A DNA stretch of 64,000 nucleotides from NCBI RefSeq assembly GCF_005484585.1, contig NZ_CP039435.1, positions 186,001-250,000 of the forward strand, written 5' to 3'. This document shows positions 36,343 to 44,145 of the stretch, piece after piece. The translations under genes were made by a program, and so were the position numbers. Position 1 is the stretch's first letter; each line of letters opens with the position of its first letter. Source of the DNA: Brevundimonas sp. SGAir0440 (lineage in GTDB: Bacteria > Pseudomonadota > Alphaproteobacteria > Caulobacterales > Caulobacteraceae). The notes beneath the pieces were generated by a model. The model was not told the origin of the DNA and searched no databases. It was given only the letters and a program-made list of their open reading frames with translations.

Positions 36343-37278
36343 CTACATCGGTCGGACTGAGATGGTCAGCACATCAGAATAGCGCCCTGCTCGAAGCCCA
36401 CTCACGCTTTCGACATCAAACCCGAGACTGAAGCGATCGAACCTCTCTTTCCATCCGCCTACCCGCAGCGACGAGGGCTGGTTCAGCTGGTAACGCTCGC
36501 CGTCCAGCACCAAGGCGTAGGGCACGCTCCAGCCGGTTGCTCCTAGTGATAGACGGCCCTGATTTTCAGAAGAGAAGCTGACGACATATCCCCTGGTACT
36601 CTGAACCTGCAGTTGAAGGGGAGACTGATGCAGCCCTTTGGAAAGTTCACCAAGGTCGACTGTTGCTCCAGACCCTGCGCGACGACTAACGGCGCCTGCA
36701 AGCTGGATGGCAGTGACAGGACGGACTTGGAGTTCGAGCGAAAGGTCGCGACTCGTCAGGACATCCTGTTCTCGCCCGACCGCCTGTAGCCTGAGTTTCT
36801 GGGAGAACGACCCGTCTCCGCGAAGCTGGGAGGCGTCCACCACGAAAGACAATAACCGTGTCACGGTCTCCCCCGGCCCCACAGCGAGAGGACGACCCCT
36901 CATCGTTTGCGAGCTTCTGCCGGCACGGGGCGTCAGGTCTCGGCTCGCTTCCTCATCTACTAGCGTATAGGGCACGCGATCAGTTCCGAGGCCAGCCAGG
37001 CCATAGGGTTCGTCTAGTAATTCCGCTTCTAGCGCGCCCAGGCATGTTCCCGTACCCGAGTTCGTCAGCGCGAGCTGAAACTGCTTGAACGGAACTTCTG
37101 CACCAAACGGATCATAATCCTCTATCGACCACCTGGCGCTCACGACATTAATGATCAACCGGCAGTCTGACGGTTTCGACGATGTAACCTGAGCCCGGAC
37201 AGGTGCAGCTGAAAGTGCAGCCAATACGATTGTGAAGAATAAGTTCGCACGCATGGTCGCTTTCCTTGAGCTGATCAT
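36343..37278 (-). CDS. Fimbrial tip/adhesin-like subunit (operon 2)
   Basis: Exported protein of 311 residues, last in the leftward operon. The signal region is MRANLFFTIVLAALSAAPVR. The start at 37278 overlaps the usher stop as ATGA; a start at 37254 with an AAGGA site is equally plausible. Two beta-sandwich domains are suggested, the second ending LRAGRYSDVLTISVRPM. The layout matches 25899-26873: long N-terminal domain, then a domain with GATVDLGELSKGLHQSPLQL. The N-terminal domain is the probable adhesin. Ligand unknown. Confidence 0.75.
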   Translation of the reverse strand: MISSRKATMRANLFFTIVLAALSAAPVRAQVTSSKPSDCRLIINVVSARWSIEDYDPFGAEVPFKQFQLALTNSGTGTCLGALEAELLDEPYGLAGLGTDRVPYTLVDEEASRDLTPRAGRSSQTMRGRPLAVGPGETVTRLLSFVVDASQLRGDGSFSQKLRLQAVGREQDVLTSRDLSLELQVRPVTAIQLAGAVSRRAGSGATVDLGELSKGLHQSPLQLQVQSTRGYVVSFSSENQGRLSLGATGWSVPYALVLDGERYQLNQPSSLRVGGWKERFDRFSLGFDVESVSGLRAGRYSDVLTISVRPM

Positions 37279-39803
37279 TCCGGAACTTTGATGACTTGAA
37301 GGTCCAGCAAACCGTCAGTATCGGTCGGAACCTGAAACTCGAAGGCTGTGCCATCGGCGTCGGAAAGGTTGATGCTGTACCGGCCTCCCGGCTTCAAGCC
37401 TGAAAGCGCAAATCGGCCAACGCGGTTCGTGAAGACATTAACGGGGGCAGTATCAGGTTCCGTCAGCGATCGCATCACGCCAGCCGCCAGTCCAACAGCC
37501 TCGCCGTCAGACCGTTGCAATGTGCCGTAGGCCGTAACGAACGCGTCGGTGCCAACCGTTAATGCAAAGCCGCTTCGGTTTGCGGGCTTGACCCGAAAAA
37601 TGCCCGATCCGATGTCGTAGCCGCGGGGCGGGTTCACGACATCATAGCGAATCGATTGATCGACGAACGGCGTCAGGAAGCTGAACACGGCGGGGCCAAG
37701 AGGCCCAGAACTGGCGATATATCGACCGTCTTCGAGACTATCCCCGATAATCACACGCCGTCCCTGCAGGCTCTGGTGCTCGCCCACAATGGCAAAGCTG
37801 TTGTTAATGCGTCGGCCAATTCCGATCCGCCCGCCTGTGATCGCTAGAGACGTACCAACGCTGAGCGTCGTTGCGGTTCGGTCAGACACCGATGAGAAGT
37901 CTTCGCCCGTCGCTGATTGTGTGAACGCCACAGTCCCACGATTACCCACATAATCCGCATAGGCCGACACGTTCGCAGGACCGTCGCTGTATCCAACCAA
38001 GGCACCGTATCCGATGCTGCCGACACGCCCGTCACCACTCTTAGAATAGCTGGCGACGGCGCTGTCTGTACGTTGATCGTACGCAACCTCACTTCGACGC
38101 TGGAAGTCTGGTTGCCAAGTGATGGAGAATCTGAGCCCGATTTCCTGGCGGTCTCCAGAGCGAAACGCTGTTCGACCATAATCCGCTCCGATCGACGCGC
38201 GCACCCGAGGCGTAAATCTATAGTTTGCCGTCGTCGTCACACGCCAAGTGGGATCGAGATCCATTCGAAAGGTCTGATAGGTCGCATTGACCGTTCCATA
38301 GAGCCTCGCTGAAAAGTATCGGCTGTATTGTGCTGAAGCTGACCAATCCGAGAAATTTTGCAGCGCAATATTACCCAAGGTCGAAAAACGCTCGGATGTA
38401 AAGTCTGCTTGTACCGTTAGATAGTCAGCCTGTTCCCCCCTATCGAACTGACGATCATAGCTAATACCTGCGGCATACCCGGCGCCAGATTCGCTGTTGC
38501 TGGCTGCTGCGTTGAATTGTAACCGCGATCCATCTCGTAAGATCAACTGGGTTTCGCCATATAGCCCTTGGACGGCCTCGCTCAGTTGAAGCCCCACGCC
38601 TACTGCGGGCCTATCGACGAAAGCCTTTCGGTAGAACCCGGTGAAGGCCGGATCGCCATCATAAGTAGGCGAGCCGAAGAAGCTCTTCGACGAAACGCCG
38701 AGAAACGCGCCGTACTCGAAGTCTCCGGGCTCGAGGTCGATCGGGTCGAGATAGGCTGAGTAGTTGAGTAGTTGCGTTCGTCCGGCCAAGTCGCGGATCC
38801 TGACCTCAACGTCGTTGCTCCCGGCAAGCAGAGGCAGCGAACTGAGGTCGTACGGGCCGGCATCGAGCTGAAGCTCACGAAAAACCACGCCGTTGCGCAG
38901 AATGGTGACAGTAGAATCCTGCTCCAGTAGCAGTTGCCGACTGCCCTGAAGGATGTCGCTGCGGAAGGCATTGAAGCGCCTGCGCTGGCGCGAAACACCA
39001 ATACCGCCTAGCGGCACATAGCCTTGCCGACCGCGAAACTCGGGGTCCAGATCGCCCAGGTACCAGCGTCGATAAGCTTCGGGTTCATCATAGACCAATC
39101 GCGCGTACCGCCTGTCGAACTCGGTTGTTCCGTCGACACCTCGCCCCCCCCGAGCTTCCGCCTCGAAAACAATATTTCCAAATCTGATTGCTCCCGAAAC
39201 TAGGCCGGCCGGATCAATCTGGCCGTCCTGCGCGGTGGCGAAGGCATCTAGATTCACATAGGCAGAAAATGGTTCGGGCTGAATCGATGACTCAGGCTGC
39301 CGTGTGCCGGCAGCAAATATCTCTCCCCTTGACCGCCGCGCAGGATCAATCCTCAGAATGGCTACGGACAGCGTCGAAGGGTCATAAGCAAGAGAGACGC
39401 CAGCGGGCGAAATATCCTCACTTTCAAATATCAAACGCTCGCCGATCAGCGATGTGATCTCCGCCAAGGCTTCCGGATTGACAACATCACGCAGCAGATC
39501 AAGGAAGGTCGTGCGCTCGATCAAAACGCGGTCATCAGCCGTCAAGGTGATAGGAAGTTCACCCAGTGCGCGCCGTCCGAATAGAAGCGGCGCAGTGATC
39601 TGCAAATCCCGGTCATACGGATTTACATTGGGTCTTTGGAAACCCTGCGCGCCGGACGACTGCATCGACGGATCAGGCTGCGCCTTTGGAGCAGCCTCGA
39701 CTGAAACCGGCGGGTTTAAATCGTAAGCCGGCGCAGTTTTCACGACCGCGTCTGTGTAGTCGCCCCCAAGCGCGACGAGGGCCAGGGCGACCCCCGCTAT
39801 CAT
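37275..39803 (-). CDS. Outer-membrane fimbrial usher (operon 2)
   Basis: Usher of 842 residues. An N-terminal hydrophobic segment (MIAGVALALVALGG) is followed by the periplasmic chaperone-binding region (LLFGRRALGELPITLTADDR). The barrel begins near FGNIVFEAEARGGRGVDG, and GVSRQRRRFNAFRSDILQGS lies near residue 270. The C-terminal domain has VFTNRVGRFALSGLKPGGRY, the same element as the first usher. It overlaps the chaperone stop by four bases and the tip start by four bases, so the three genes are coupled. It is clearly a paralogue of the usher at 23348-25936, but not a recent copy. Confidence 0.9.
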   Translation of the reverse strand: MIAGVALALVALGGDYTDAVVKTAPAYDLNPPVSVEAAPKAQPDPSMQSSGAQGFQRPNVNPYDRDLQITAPLLFGRRALGELPITLTADDRVLIERTTFLDLLRDVVNPEALAEITSLIGERLIFESEDISPAGVSLAYDPSTLSVAILRIDPARRSRGEIFAAGTRQPESSIQPEPFSAYVNLDAFATAQDGQIDPAGLVSGAIRFGNIVFEAEARGGRGVDGTTEFDRRYARLVYDEPEAYRRWYLGDLDPEFRGRQGYVPLGGIGVSRQRRRFNAFRSDILQGSRQLLLEQDSTVTILRNGVVFRELQLDAGPYDLSSLPLLAGSNDVEVRIRDLAGRTQLLNYSAYLDPIDLEPGDFEYGAFLGVSSKSFFGSPTYDGDPAFTGFYRKAFVDRPAVGVGLQLSEAVQGLYGETQLILRDGSRLQFNAAASNSESGAGYAAGISYDRQFDRGEQADYLTVQADFTSERFSTLGNIALQNFSDWSASAQYSRYFSARLYGTVNATYQTFRMDLDPTWRVTTTANYRFTPRVRASIGADYGRTAFRSGDRQEIGLRFSITWQPDFQRRSEVAYDQRTDSAVASYSKSGDGRVGSIGYGALVGYSDGPANVSAYADYVGNRGTVAFTQSATGEDFSSVSDRTATTLSVGTSLAITGGRIGIGRRINNSFAIVGEHQSLQGRRVIIGDSLEDGRYIASSGPLGPAVFSFLTPFVDQSIRYDVVNPPRGYDIGSGIFRVKPANRSGFALTVGTDAFVTAYGTLQRSDGEAVGLAAGVMRSLTEPDTAPVNVFTNRVGRFALSGLKPGGRYSINLSDADGTAFEFQVPTDTDGLLDLQVIKVPE

Positions 39804-40660
39804 CCCGCGAAACTCAGTTTGATCGGCCCGTCGCCAAACGCCTGTCCCGTTGGAACCGTCAGAACTCGCTCCCCGCCTTGCGGAGGGACATAACCAACTC
39901 CAACCGCTCCGCTGATCTGACCAGCAGAAAGCGTGATTTTCAGAGGCTGGCCAGACCGGTCGGTGCCGTCAAGGACCCAGTTGACACCGCTCATGACCGC
40001 ATGGCGCTGGCCAGTATTCCGCAAACGAACCTTGACGACAGGCACTGGAGATGCGTCCACGGCCGGAGTCGGCGTGGCGGGGGTGCCAGTGATAGCTTCG
40101 ATCGACGTCTGCGTCGTGGCGGGCACTGCCGGCTGCTTAATTTCCGCGGCCTCAACCGAGACGACCTGCACGCTGGATTCCGTGTTGGGCGGCGCCACGA
40201 TGATCAGCGTCTTCATATGATACACGACCTGAACCGCAGCGCTTCCCAGGTCGGTTGATCGGGACTCGAAGTCGACGGGGAGCTGTCTGATCTCCATGTA
40301 ATAAGCCATCGAGGCAGAGGCCGCTGGATCGCCGATCCACTGAGCTCGGATGATTTGTCGAGCACCGGGTGCCGCAACCCCTTGCGGCGGGAAAACTAGG
40401 AAGTCTTCGTCAGCCGGGGTCTCGGTGATCGTCCCGTCAGCATTGAAGGTTATGCGCGTGATGCTGGTTTCATACGGTAGAGGCGTTGACGCGATATTCT
40501 GCACTTCAATACGGGCCGACGCGCCAGCACCAAGAGTGCTGATTTCGCTGACCATAGGCGATACTCTCATAGCCCACGCACTGCCGGCCAAGGCACAAAA
40601 GATGGCCACCAACATCATCAAGCCGATAGGCAAAAATCTGAACCGGAGCGAAACTGACAT
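39800..40660 (-). CDS. Periplasmic fimbrial chaperone, PapD-like (operon 2)
   Basis: Chaperone of 286 residues. The signal segment LPIGLMMLVAIFCALAGSAW precedes AMRVSPMVSEISTLGAGASA, the first strand of domain 1. The G1 region is LVFPPQGVAAPGARQIIRAQ. Domain 2 contains VYHMKTLIIVAPPNTESSVQ, then an insertion of about 35 residues rich in Ala/Thr/Pro (ATTQTSIEAITGTPATPTPA) that the first chaperone lacks. I chose the start MSVSLRFRFL because GAGAG lies upstream; the longer frame adds a non-secretory basic segment. Confidence 0.87.
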   Translation of the reverse strand: MSVSLRFRFLPIGLMMLVAIFCALAGSAWAMRVSPMVSEISTLGAGASARIEVQNIASTPLPYETSITRITFNADGTITETPADEDFLVFPPQGVAAPGARQIIRAQWIGDPAASASMAYYMEIRQLPVDFESRSTDLGSAAVQVVYHMKTLIIVAPPNTESSVQVVSVEAAEIKQPAVPATTQTSIEAITGTPATPTPAVDASPVPVVKVRLRNTGQRHAVMSGVNWVLDGTDRSGQPLKITLSAGQISGAVGVGYVPPQGGERVLTVPTGQAFGDGPIKLSFAG

Positions 40661-40721
40661 GCGTGCTCTCAAGCAAGCGCCGAGCCGATAGCGGCGGCAA
40701 CGATATTCGGGGCGAAACATG

Positions 40722-40751
40722 AAAGGAGGGTATCCGAAGACACCCTCCTTT
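40722..40751 (-). terminator. Attenuator hairpin between pilin and chaperone (operon 2)
   Basis: Perfect 10-base arms AAAGGAGGGT and ACCCTCCTTT with a 10-base loop, between the major subunit and the chaperone. The position is the same as the hairpin of operon 1 although the sequence differs. It should limit readthrough into the chaperone and usher genes. Confidence 0.6.
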
Positions 40752-40768
40752 CGGTCTTATCGTAGTGC

Positions 40769-41470
40769 TTAGATGTCGGTGTCGAAGCGAACGGTGATCA
40801 CGTCCTCATACGTGCCAGCCACCAGACCCTTGCCAGGCTTGCCTGCGAAGAAGCGCATGCTCAGACCCGAGCGCCACGCTCCCAGAGTTTTCTGTTCTGC
40901 ATCGTCGCCCGAAGCGACAGTGAGGTTCGTTTCGCCGCCGGCCTGGAAAGTCGCCGTGACCGAATAGGGGATGTTTGCTTGGAACTGGTTGCTGTCAAAG
41001 GCGCCGGGAGCACTGTTGACCAAGCCACGAACGCCATTTGTCTTGGTGATGCTCATGGTATTAGCTGTGTTGCATCCTGCGGTGCCGCTGGCGATCGTGA
41101 GCACAATGTTATCGCGTAGGTCGAAGACGGTATCCGAACCCAGGTTCGATTGGCCTTCAACGCCGATCTCGCCCAGATCGATGACCTGCTGGCTGCCGTT
41201 GCCGCCACCGGTAAACAGTACGCAGTCGGCCGGCACGAAGCCGGTGATGCGCCAGCTGTTGGTTTGGGCGTCGTTAAGCTCAAGCGTCGACGCCGTCGCC
41301 GTGCCGTTCGAGTTCTGACCGCGGACCGTATAGGTCGTGACGGGATTACTGCCGCCGCGCGAGCTGTTCGTCGTCACGTTGACGTTGTTGGTCTGAGCCG
41401 CCGCAACCGAAGCGGTCAGCGTCATGGCGAGGATGGCAGCGCCGCCAAGCAAGCTGGTGATCGTTTTCAT
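40769..41470 (-). CDS. Major fimbrial subunit (operon 2)
   Basis: Secreted subunit of 233 residues. The signal peptide ITSLLGGAAILAMTLTASVA is cleaved near AAAQTNN. The mature domain is beta-rich with a cysteine pair (PADCVLF and TAGCNTA) and ends LVAGTYEDVITVRFDTDI, the closing-strand motif shared by the subunits in this locus. It is followed by an attenuator hairpin and then by chaperone, usher and tip genes. The upstream 222 bases are AT-rich and must carry its promoter. Confidence 0.8.
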   Translation of the reverse strand: MKTITSLLGGAAILAMTLTASVAAAQTNNVNVTTNSSRGGSNPVTTYTVRGQNSNGTATASTLELNDAQTNSWRITGFVPADCVLFTGGGNGSQQVIDLGEIGVEGQSNLGSDTVFDLRDNIVLTIASGTAGCNTANTMSITKTNGVRGLVNSAPGAFDSNQFQANIPYSVTATFQAGGETNLTVASGDDAEQKTLGAWRSGLSMRFFAGKPGKGLVAGTYEDVITVRFDTDI

Positions 41471-41692
41471 AGGGTGTTTCCGTATTTGTAAGGATGAAAT
41501 GTCGGGTAACCGAAAATAATGACGGCCCCCACATCCTGGTTGATAAAATATTAAATAACGCTGGTCAACTCAAAAAACATACCTAAAACAAGTAAATCCG
41601 AACATCTGCACTTAAAACAACACGAACAACATCTACGCCTACTGTCACGCAGACGAGTTCTTCCGTACCTCAAATTTTTTGGCGTGTTTTTA
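41471..41692 (-). promoter_or_regulatory. AT-rich promoter region of fimbrial operon 2
   Basis: A 222-base noncoding, AT-rich stretch between the two leftward fimbrial genes, including TTGATAAAATATTAAATAAC near 41540. The base composition is unlike the flanks. I cannot assign one -35/-10 pair with confidence. It fits an H-NS-like or MucR-like silencing target as well as a strong promoter. Confidence 0.45.
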
Positions 41693-42274
41693 CTATAGGC
41701 CGACACGCAAAGTCATTGTTATGACGTCGCTATACACGCCCGCGAGCAGGCCGGGAGCCGGAGGCGACAACGTGGACAATGTGATGAGGCCATCGCCAGC
41801 GGAGATGTGATCGCCCGTGTTGATTACAGCACCCATTCCTGACATCTGACCGGAAGTGAAGGTGCGCTGAACGACACGAGAAGAGGCCGCCCCCTGCAGC
41901 GGAAGCGCGACGTTCAAGGCGTAATCAAGAGTGCCCGCAAAGCCACCCTGACCTTGCGGACTGAGCTCATGCCTCAACCCACCACCCGACTGAAACTCCA
42001 GCTCGAACGGCACATTGCACGACAGCGCGAAACCCATTTTGATGGTACGCGCACCCGAACTTAAATCACCCAAATCCACATCGGAAATGTCAGGAAGCTC
42101 GCAAAGCGACCGAATATCTCCCTCGACTACGACCGCTATTTCATTGCGAGCGGGCTGCGAAGAGCCGCGATCAGCAGCGGACACCGGCCCCGCCGCCCCA
42201 CAACCTAGAGCTGAAGCAGCACACAGCACAACAACCCGTGATGCTGCATTTCTGCGCGAGCGCTTGATCGCCAT
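41693..42274 (-). CDS. Minor fimbrial subunit (upstream of operon 2)
   Basis: Exported protein of 193 residues. The signal peptide ASRVVVLCAASALGCGAAGP is cleaved near VSAADRG. The mature part starts with a strand around NEIAVVVEGDIRSLCELPDI, has two cysteines, and ends LLAGVYSDVITMTLRVGL, the shared closing strand. I chose the ATG at 42274 (MAIKRSRRN); the longer frame begins at a GTG without a site. It is separated from the major subunit by the AT-rich region, so it has its own promoter or is read through it. It may be an initiator or a second tip component. Confidence 0.75.
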   Translation of the reverse strand: MAIKRSRRNAASRVVVLCAASALGCGAAGPVSAADRGSSQPARNEIAVVVEGDIRSLCELPDISDVDLGDLSSGARTIKMGFALSCNVPFELEFQSGGGLRHELSPQGQGGFAGTLDYALNVALPLQGAASSRVVQRTFTSGQMSGMGAVINTGDHISAGDGLITLSTLSPPAPGLLAGVYSDVITMTLRVGL

Positions 42275-42859
42275 TCCCAACCCCTGCCCTAGGCACCTCC
42301 CCGGCACCCGTCTTGGTCGTTACCCTTACAAAAGCCGGGCCATGCCAATTTGGGACACCTTTGGCCGCATTATCGGGCGAAAAGCAACAAAAATTAACAC
42401 TTTCTTAACCAAATCACAAAGTTGGACCTATGCGGCATTAAGCTTTGCAAGCCACCCGCTCGACTCCATCAGCTTGAAAACCGCTACGTGTGCCAATGTG
42501 GCAATGCGCAACTACCTTGGCTCTGGAGTGTTCTGATCTACCGGTTAGACCGGGTTGCAACCGCTGTGCGCGCTGCCGGCGCTAAGGACGCCTCAGCCGA
42601 CGGTCGCGTTGTTCACGCCATCGAGAGAGCCAAAAGCCGTCTTCTGGCCCACCCACGATCCGCCCGAGGCGTGCGTGAAGGTGGCGATCAGCTACGATTC
42701 AGAGACCTGACGTTGTGCTGAACTCATGTCGCGACGACACGACGCCTAACGACATCCGATACAGCAATCAGTGCGCCCAGTGCGGCAGCAGCGTTACCCC
42801 TGTACGGGCGAAGCTACCACAAGCGCAGCGCTTTACTTCGCTTGGCGACATACGCGACG
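42275..42859. other. No supported gene
   Basis: An AT-rich start (42380-42420) probably holds the promoter of the leftward fimbrial subunit. Short open frames occur further on, but none has a ribosome site, a recognisable domain or a sensible start. Confidence 0.5.
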
Positions 42860-42973
42860 ATGGTCTGCGAGCGATGCGACAACCAACGTCCGCAGATCGT
42901 CATTCAAGGACACCATCTCAACGGGGGCCAGCTGACGGAGTTATGGCGCTGGTTGCCGACGGACCGAACATGA
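42860..42973 (+). CDS. Tiny putative protein with a CxxC motif
   Basis: A 37-residue frame beginning MVCERCDNQRPQIVIQG and ending LTELWRWLPTDRT. The CxxC could bind zinc. It ends with a TGA that overlaps the ATG of the next tiny ORF. No clear ribosome site is present. It may be a remnant of a larger gene. Function unknown. Confidence 0.3.
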   Translation: MVCERCDNQRPQIVIQGHHLNGGQLTELWRWLPTDRT

Positions 42974-43068
42974 CTTTGGAAGAGTTCGACGCCCTGATCG
43001 AGGCGGCGATCCGCCTCTACTTGGTCATCATGAACCACGGGATCGATGATTTCGGCTTCATGACCTGA
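42970..43068 (+). CDS. Tiny putative protein
   Basis: A 32-residue frame, MTLEEFDALIEAAIRLYLVI..., starting within the ATGA overlap with the preceding frame. It is predicted to be one amphipathic helix. It could be a real coupled microprotein or the tail of a broken gene. Confidence 0.3.
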   Translation: MTLEEFDALIEAAIRLYLVIMNHGIDDFGFMT

Positions 43069-43135
43069 TGGAATGTGCGTTGGGCGCGATCAATGCCCTC
43101 TTCGAGAATCGCAGTGAAATCAGGACTGGCGATTT

Positions 43136-43531
43136 TCAGCAGTTTTCAAAGGTCAGACGATTTTCGGCGTTCGCTGCATTTCCTGTGTGGTGGAACCAGA
43201 TTTTCGGCGCGATCGTAACCCTGCGGAACTCACCATCACGGTACTTTTTCACCTTTGGTTTGGCTTCTAAGTCGATAACCCCTTGGTCTAGAAACTGGTC
43301 AATGTGGACAATCAACGCCACACGACCATCCGACCCGTCAGGTTGTTGGACCTGAAGATGCAGATCAGTCCCTTGGTTCTTCATGAAAGCGCCATGCGAG
43401 ACACCAATAAACCCACCGCCTAGAGCCTTATCGACGCGCGATACGAAGTCACTGTTGCTGTTCGCCTAATCCGTAAAGGCACGGCGGATGCCTCTGTAAG
43501 TGATGCCTTTCGGCGTTCGTTCATAGTCCAT
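43136..43531 (-). pseudogene. Unknown gene interrupted by an in-frame amber codon
   Basis: A continuous frame of 131 codons apart from one TAG (codon 22, 43466-43468). It starts MDYERTPKGITYRGIRRAFT with an excellent GGGAGG ribosome site 8 bases upstream, and continues after the stop as SNSDFVSRVDKALGGGFIGV to IVHIDQFLDQGVIDLEAKPK and beyond. Without the stop it would be a normal small soluble protein. I do not recognise the family. It may be inactivated, may give a short leader peptide plus a separate C-terminal product from Met-50, or may be read through. A 9+9-base inverted repeat lies just upstream of its start. Confidence 0.55.
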
Positions 43532-43544
43532 ATTCGAGACCTCC

Positions 43545-43571
43545 CGTGCTTAACTCTGACCGTTAAGCACG
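43545..43571. promoter_or_regulatory. Perfect inverted repeat upstream of the amber-interrupted gene
   Basis: CGTGCTTAA, a 9-base spacer, then TTAAGCACG, perfect arms, ending about 14 bases before the start codon. The size and place fit an operator for a dimeric repressor such as the nearby XRE protein. Confidence 0.5.
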
Positions 43572-43671
43572 ACGCGATCCATGCAGCGAAGGGGGGTGGC
43601 TGGGGGTGACCCCCCCAGCCCCTGCCGCCCCCCTTTCCTTCGGACCTCAATAGTCCCGAATTGGCGTACGT

Positions 43672-43768
43672 CGAGTCACAGTTGATTGGTAAAGTGACTC
43701 GAAATCTCAGGCTGGGTCAGGGTTTGGGCGGCGCGGATGAGTAACGTGACTCCTTTGGTGGAGTCACG
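43672..43768. repeat. Two GTGACTC inverted repeats at the XRE 3' end
   Basis: First pair: CGAGTCAC (43672-43679) and GTGACTCG (43694-43701). Second pair: CGTGACTCC (43745-43753) and GGAGTCACG (43760-43768), overlapping the XRE stop codon. All arms contain a GANTC site. There is no T run. They look like binding sites more than terminators. Confidence 0.55.
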
Positions 43769-44081
43769 GTTGCCGTTTGACCTCAGTTCGCCGACGCGCC
43801 AATGGGGGCTGTTCAGGTGATGCCAACCGCACGCCGGAGCCCGTATCACCCGAGGCTGGAAGGAATATCACTCCAGCAGACCGAAGTGTGGACACCATCA
43901 GCTTAGCATTTGCGGCATTCACCGGCGCCAGACCGTTGTTCCCCTCCGCGCGCTTGATCGTGTTTGGCGCCAATCCAGTACGCTCAGCCAAGTCCAACAC
44001 TGACATATTCACCAATCCCCGGGCGGCCCGCAATTGTGCGCCAGTCGGGTGATCGGCGGGTTTCGTCCTCGGTGCATTCAT
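43764..44081 (-). CDS. XRE-family (Cro/cI-like) transcriptional regulator
   Basis: DNA-binding protein of 105 residues. The helix-turn-helix is GAQLRAARGLVNMSVLDLAE then RTGLAPNTIKRAEGNNG, at about residues 13-50, followed by a short C-terminal region. The ATG has no visible ribosome site, so the mRNA may be leaderless, as with some phage repressors. It is divergent from an HNH nuclease gene across 64 bases, which is the layout of a repressor controlling a mobile-element operon. Likely targets are that divergent promoter and possibly its own. Confidence 0.82.
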   Translation of the reverse strand: MNAPRTKPADHPTGAQLRAARGLVNMSVLDLAERTGLAPNTIKRAEGNNGLAPVNAANAKLMVSTLRSAGVIFLPASGDTGSGVRLASPEQPPLARRRTEVKRQP

Positions 44082-44145
44082 GATTCAATTTGACTCTTTA
44101 GACCAAGTTTGAATTCTTGGACTCATTCTGACGAAGGAGTCTTAC
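44082..44145. promoter_or_regulatory. Divergent control region with four GANTC sites
   Basis: Sixty-four bases between the XRE and HNH genes. GANTC (CcrM-type) sites lie at 44082, 44092, 44120 and 44137, the last within the AAGGAG ribosome site of the HNH gene. CCAAG/CTTGG arms flank TTTGAATT near 44103-44120. The site density is far above chance. Confidence 0.6.

Noticed and set aside
42422..42721. A 99-codon plus-strand ORF
   Set aside because: No ribosome site, no recognisable domain, and it begins in an AT-rich promoter-like stretch.
43420..43650. A 76-codon minus-strand ORF (MRSEGKGGG...)
   Set aside because: It overlaps the amber-interrupted gene in another frame, with no ribosome site and low-complexity start.
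43745..43768. Terminator at the XRE 3' end
   Set aside because: Good arms but no T run on either strand.
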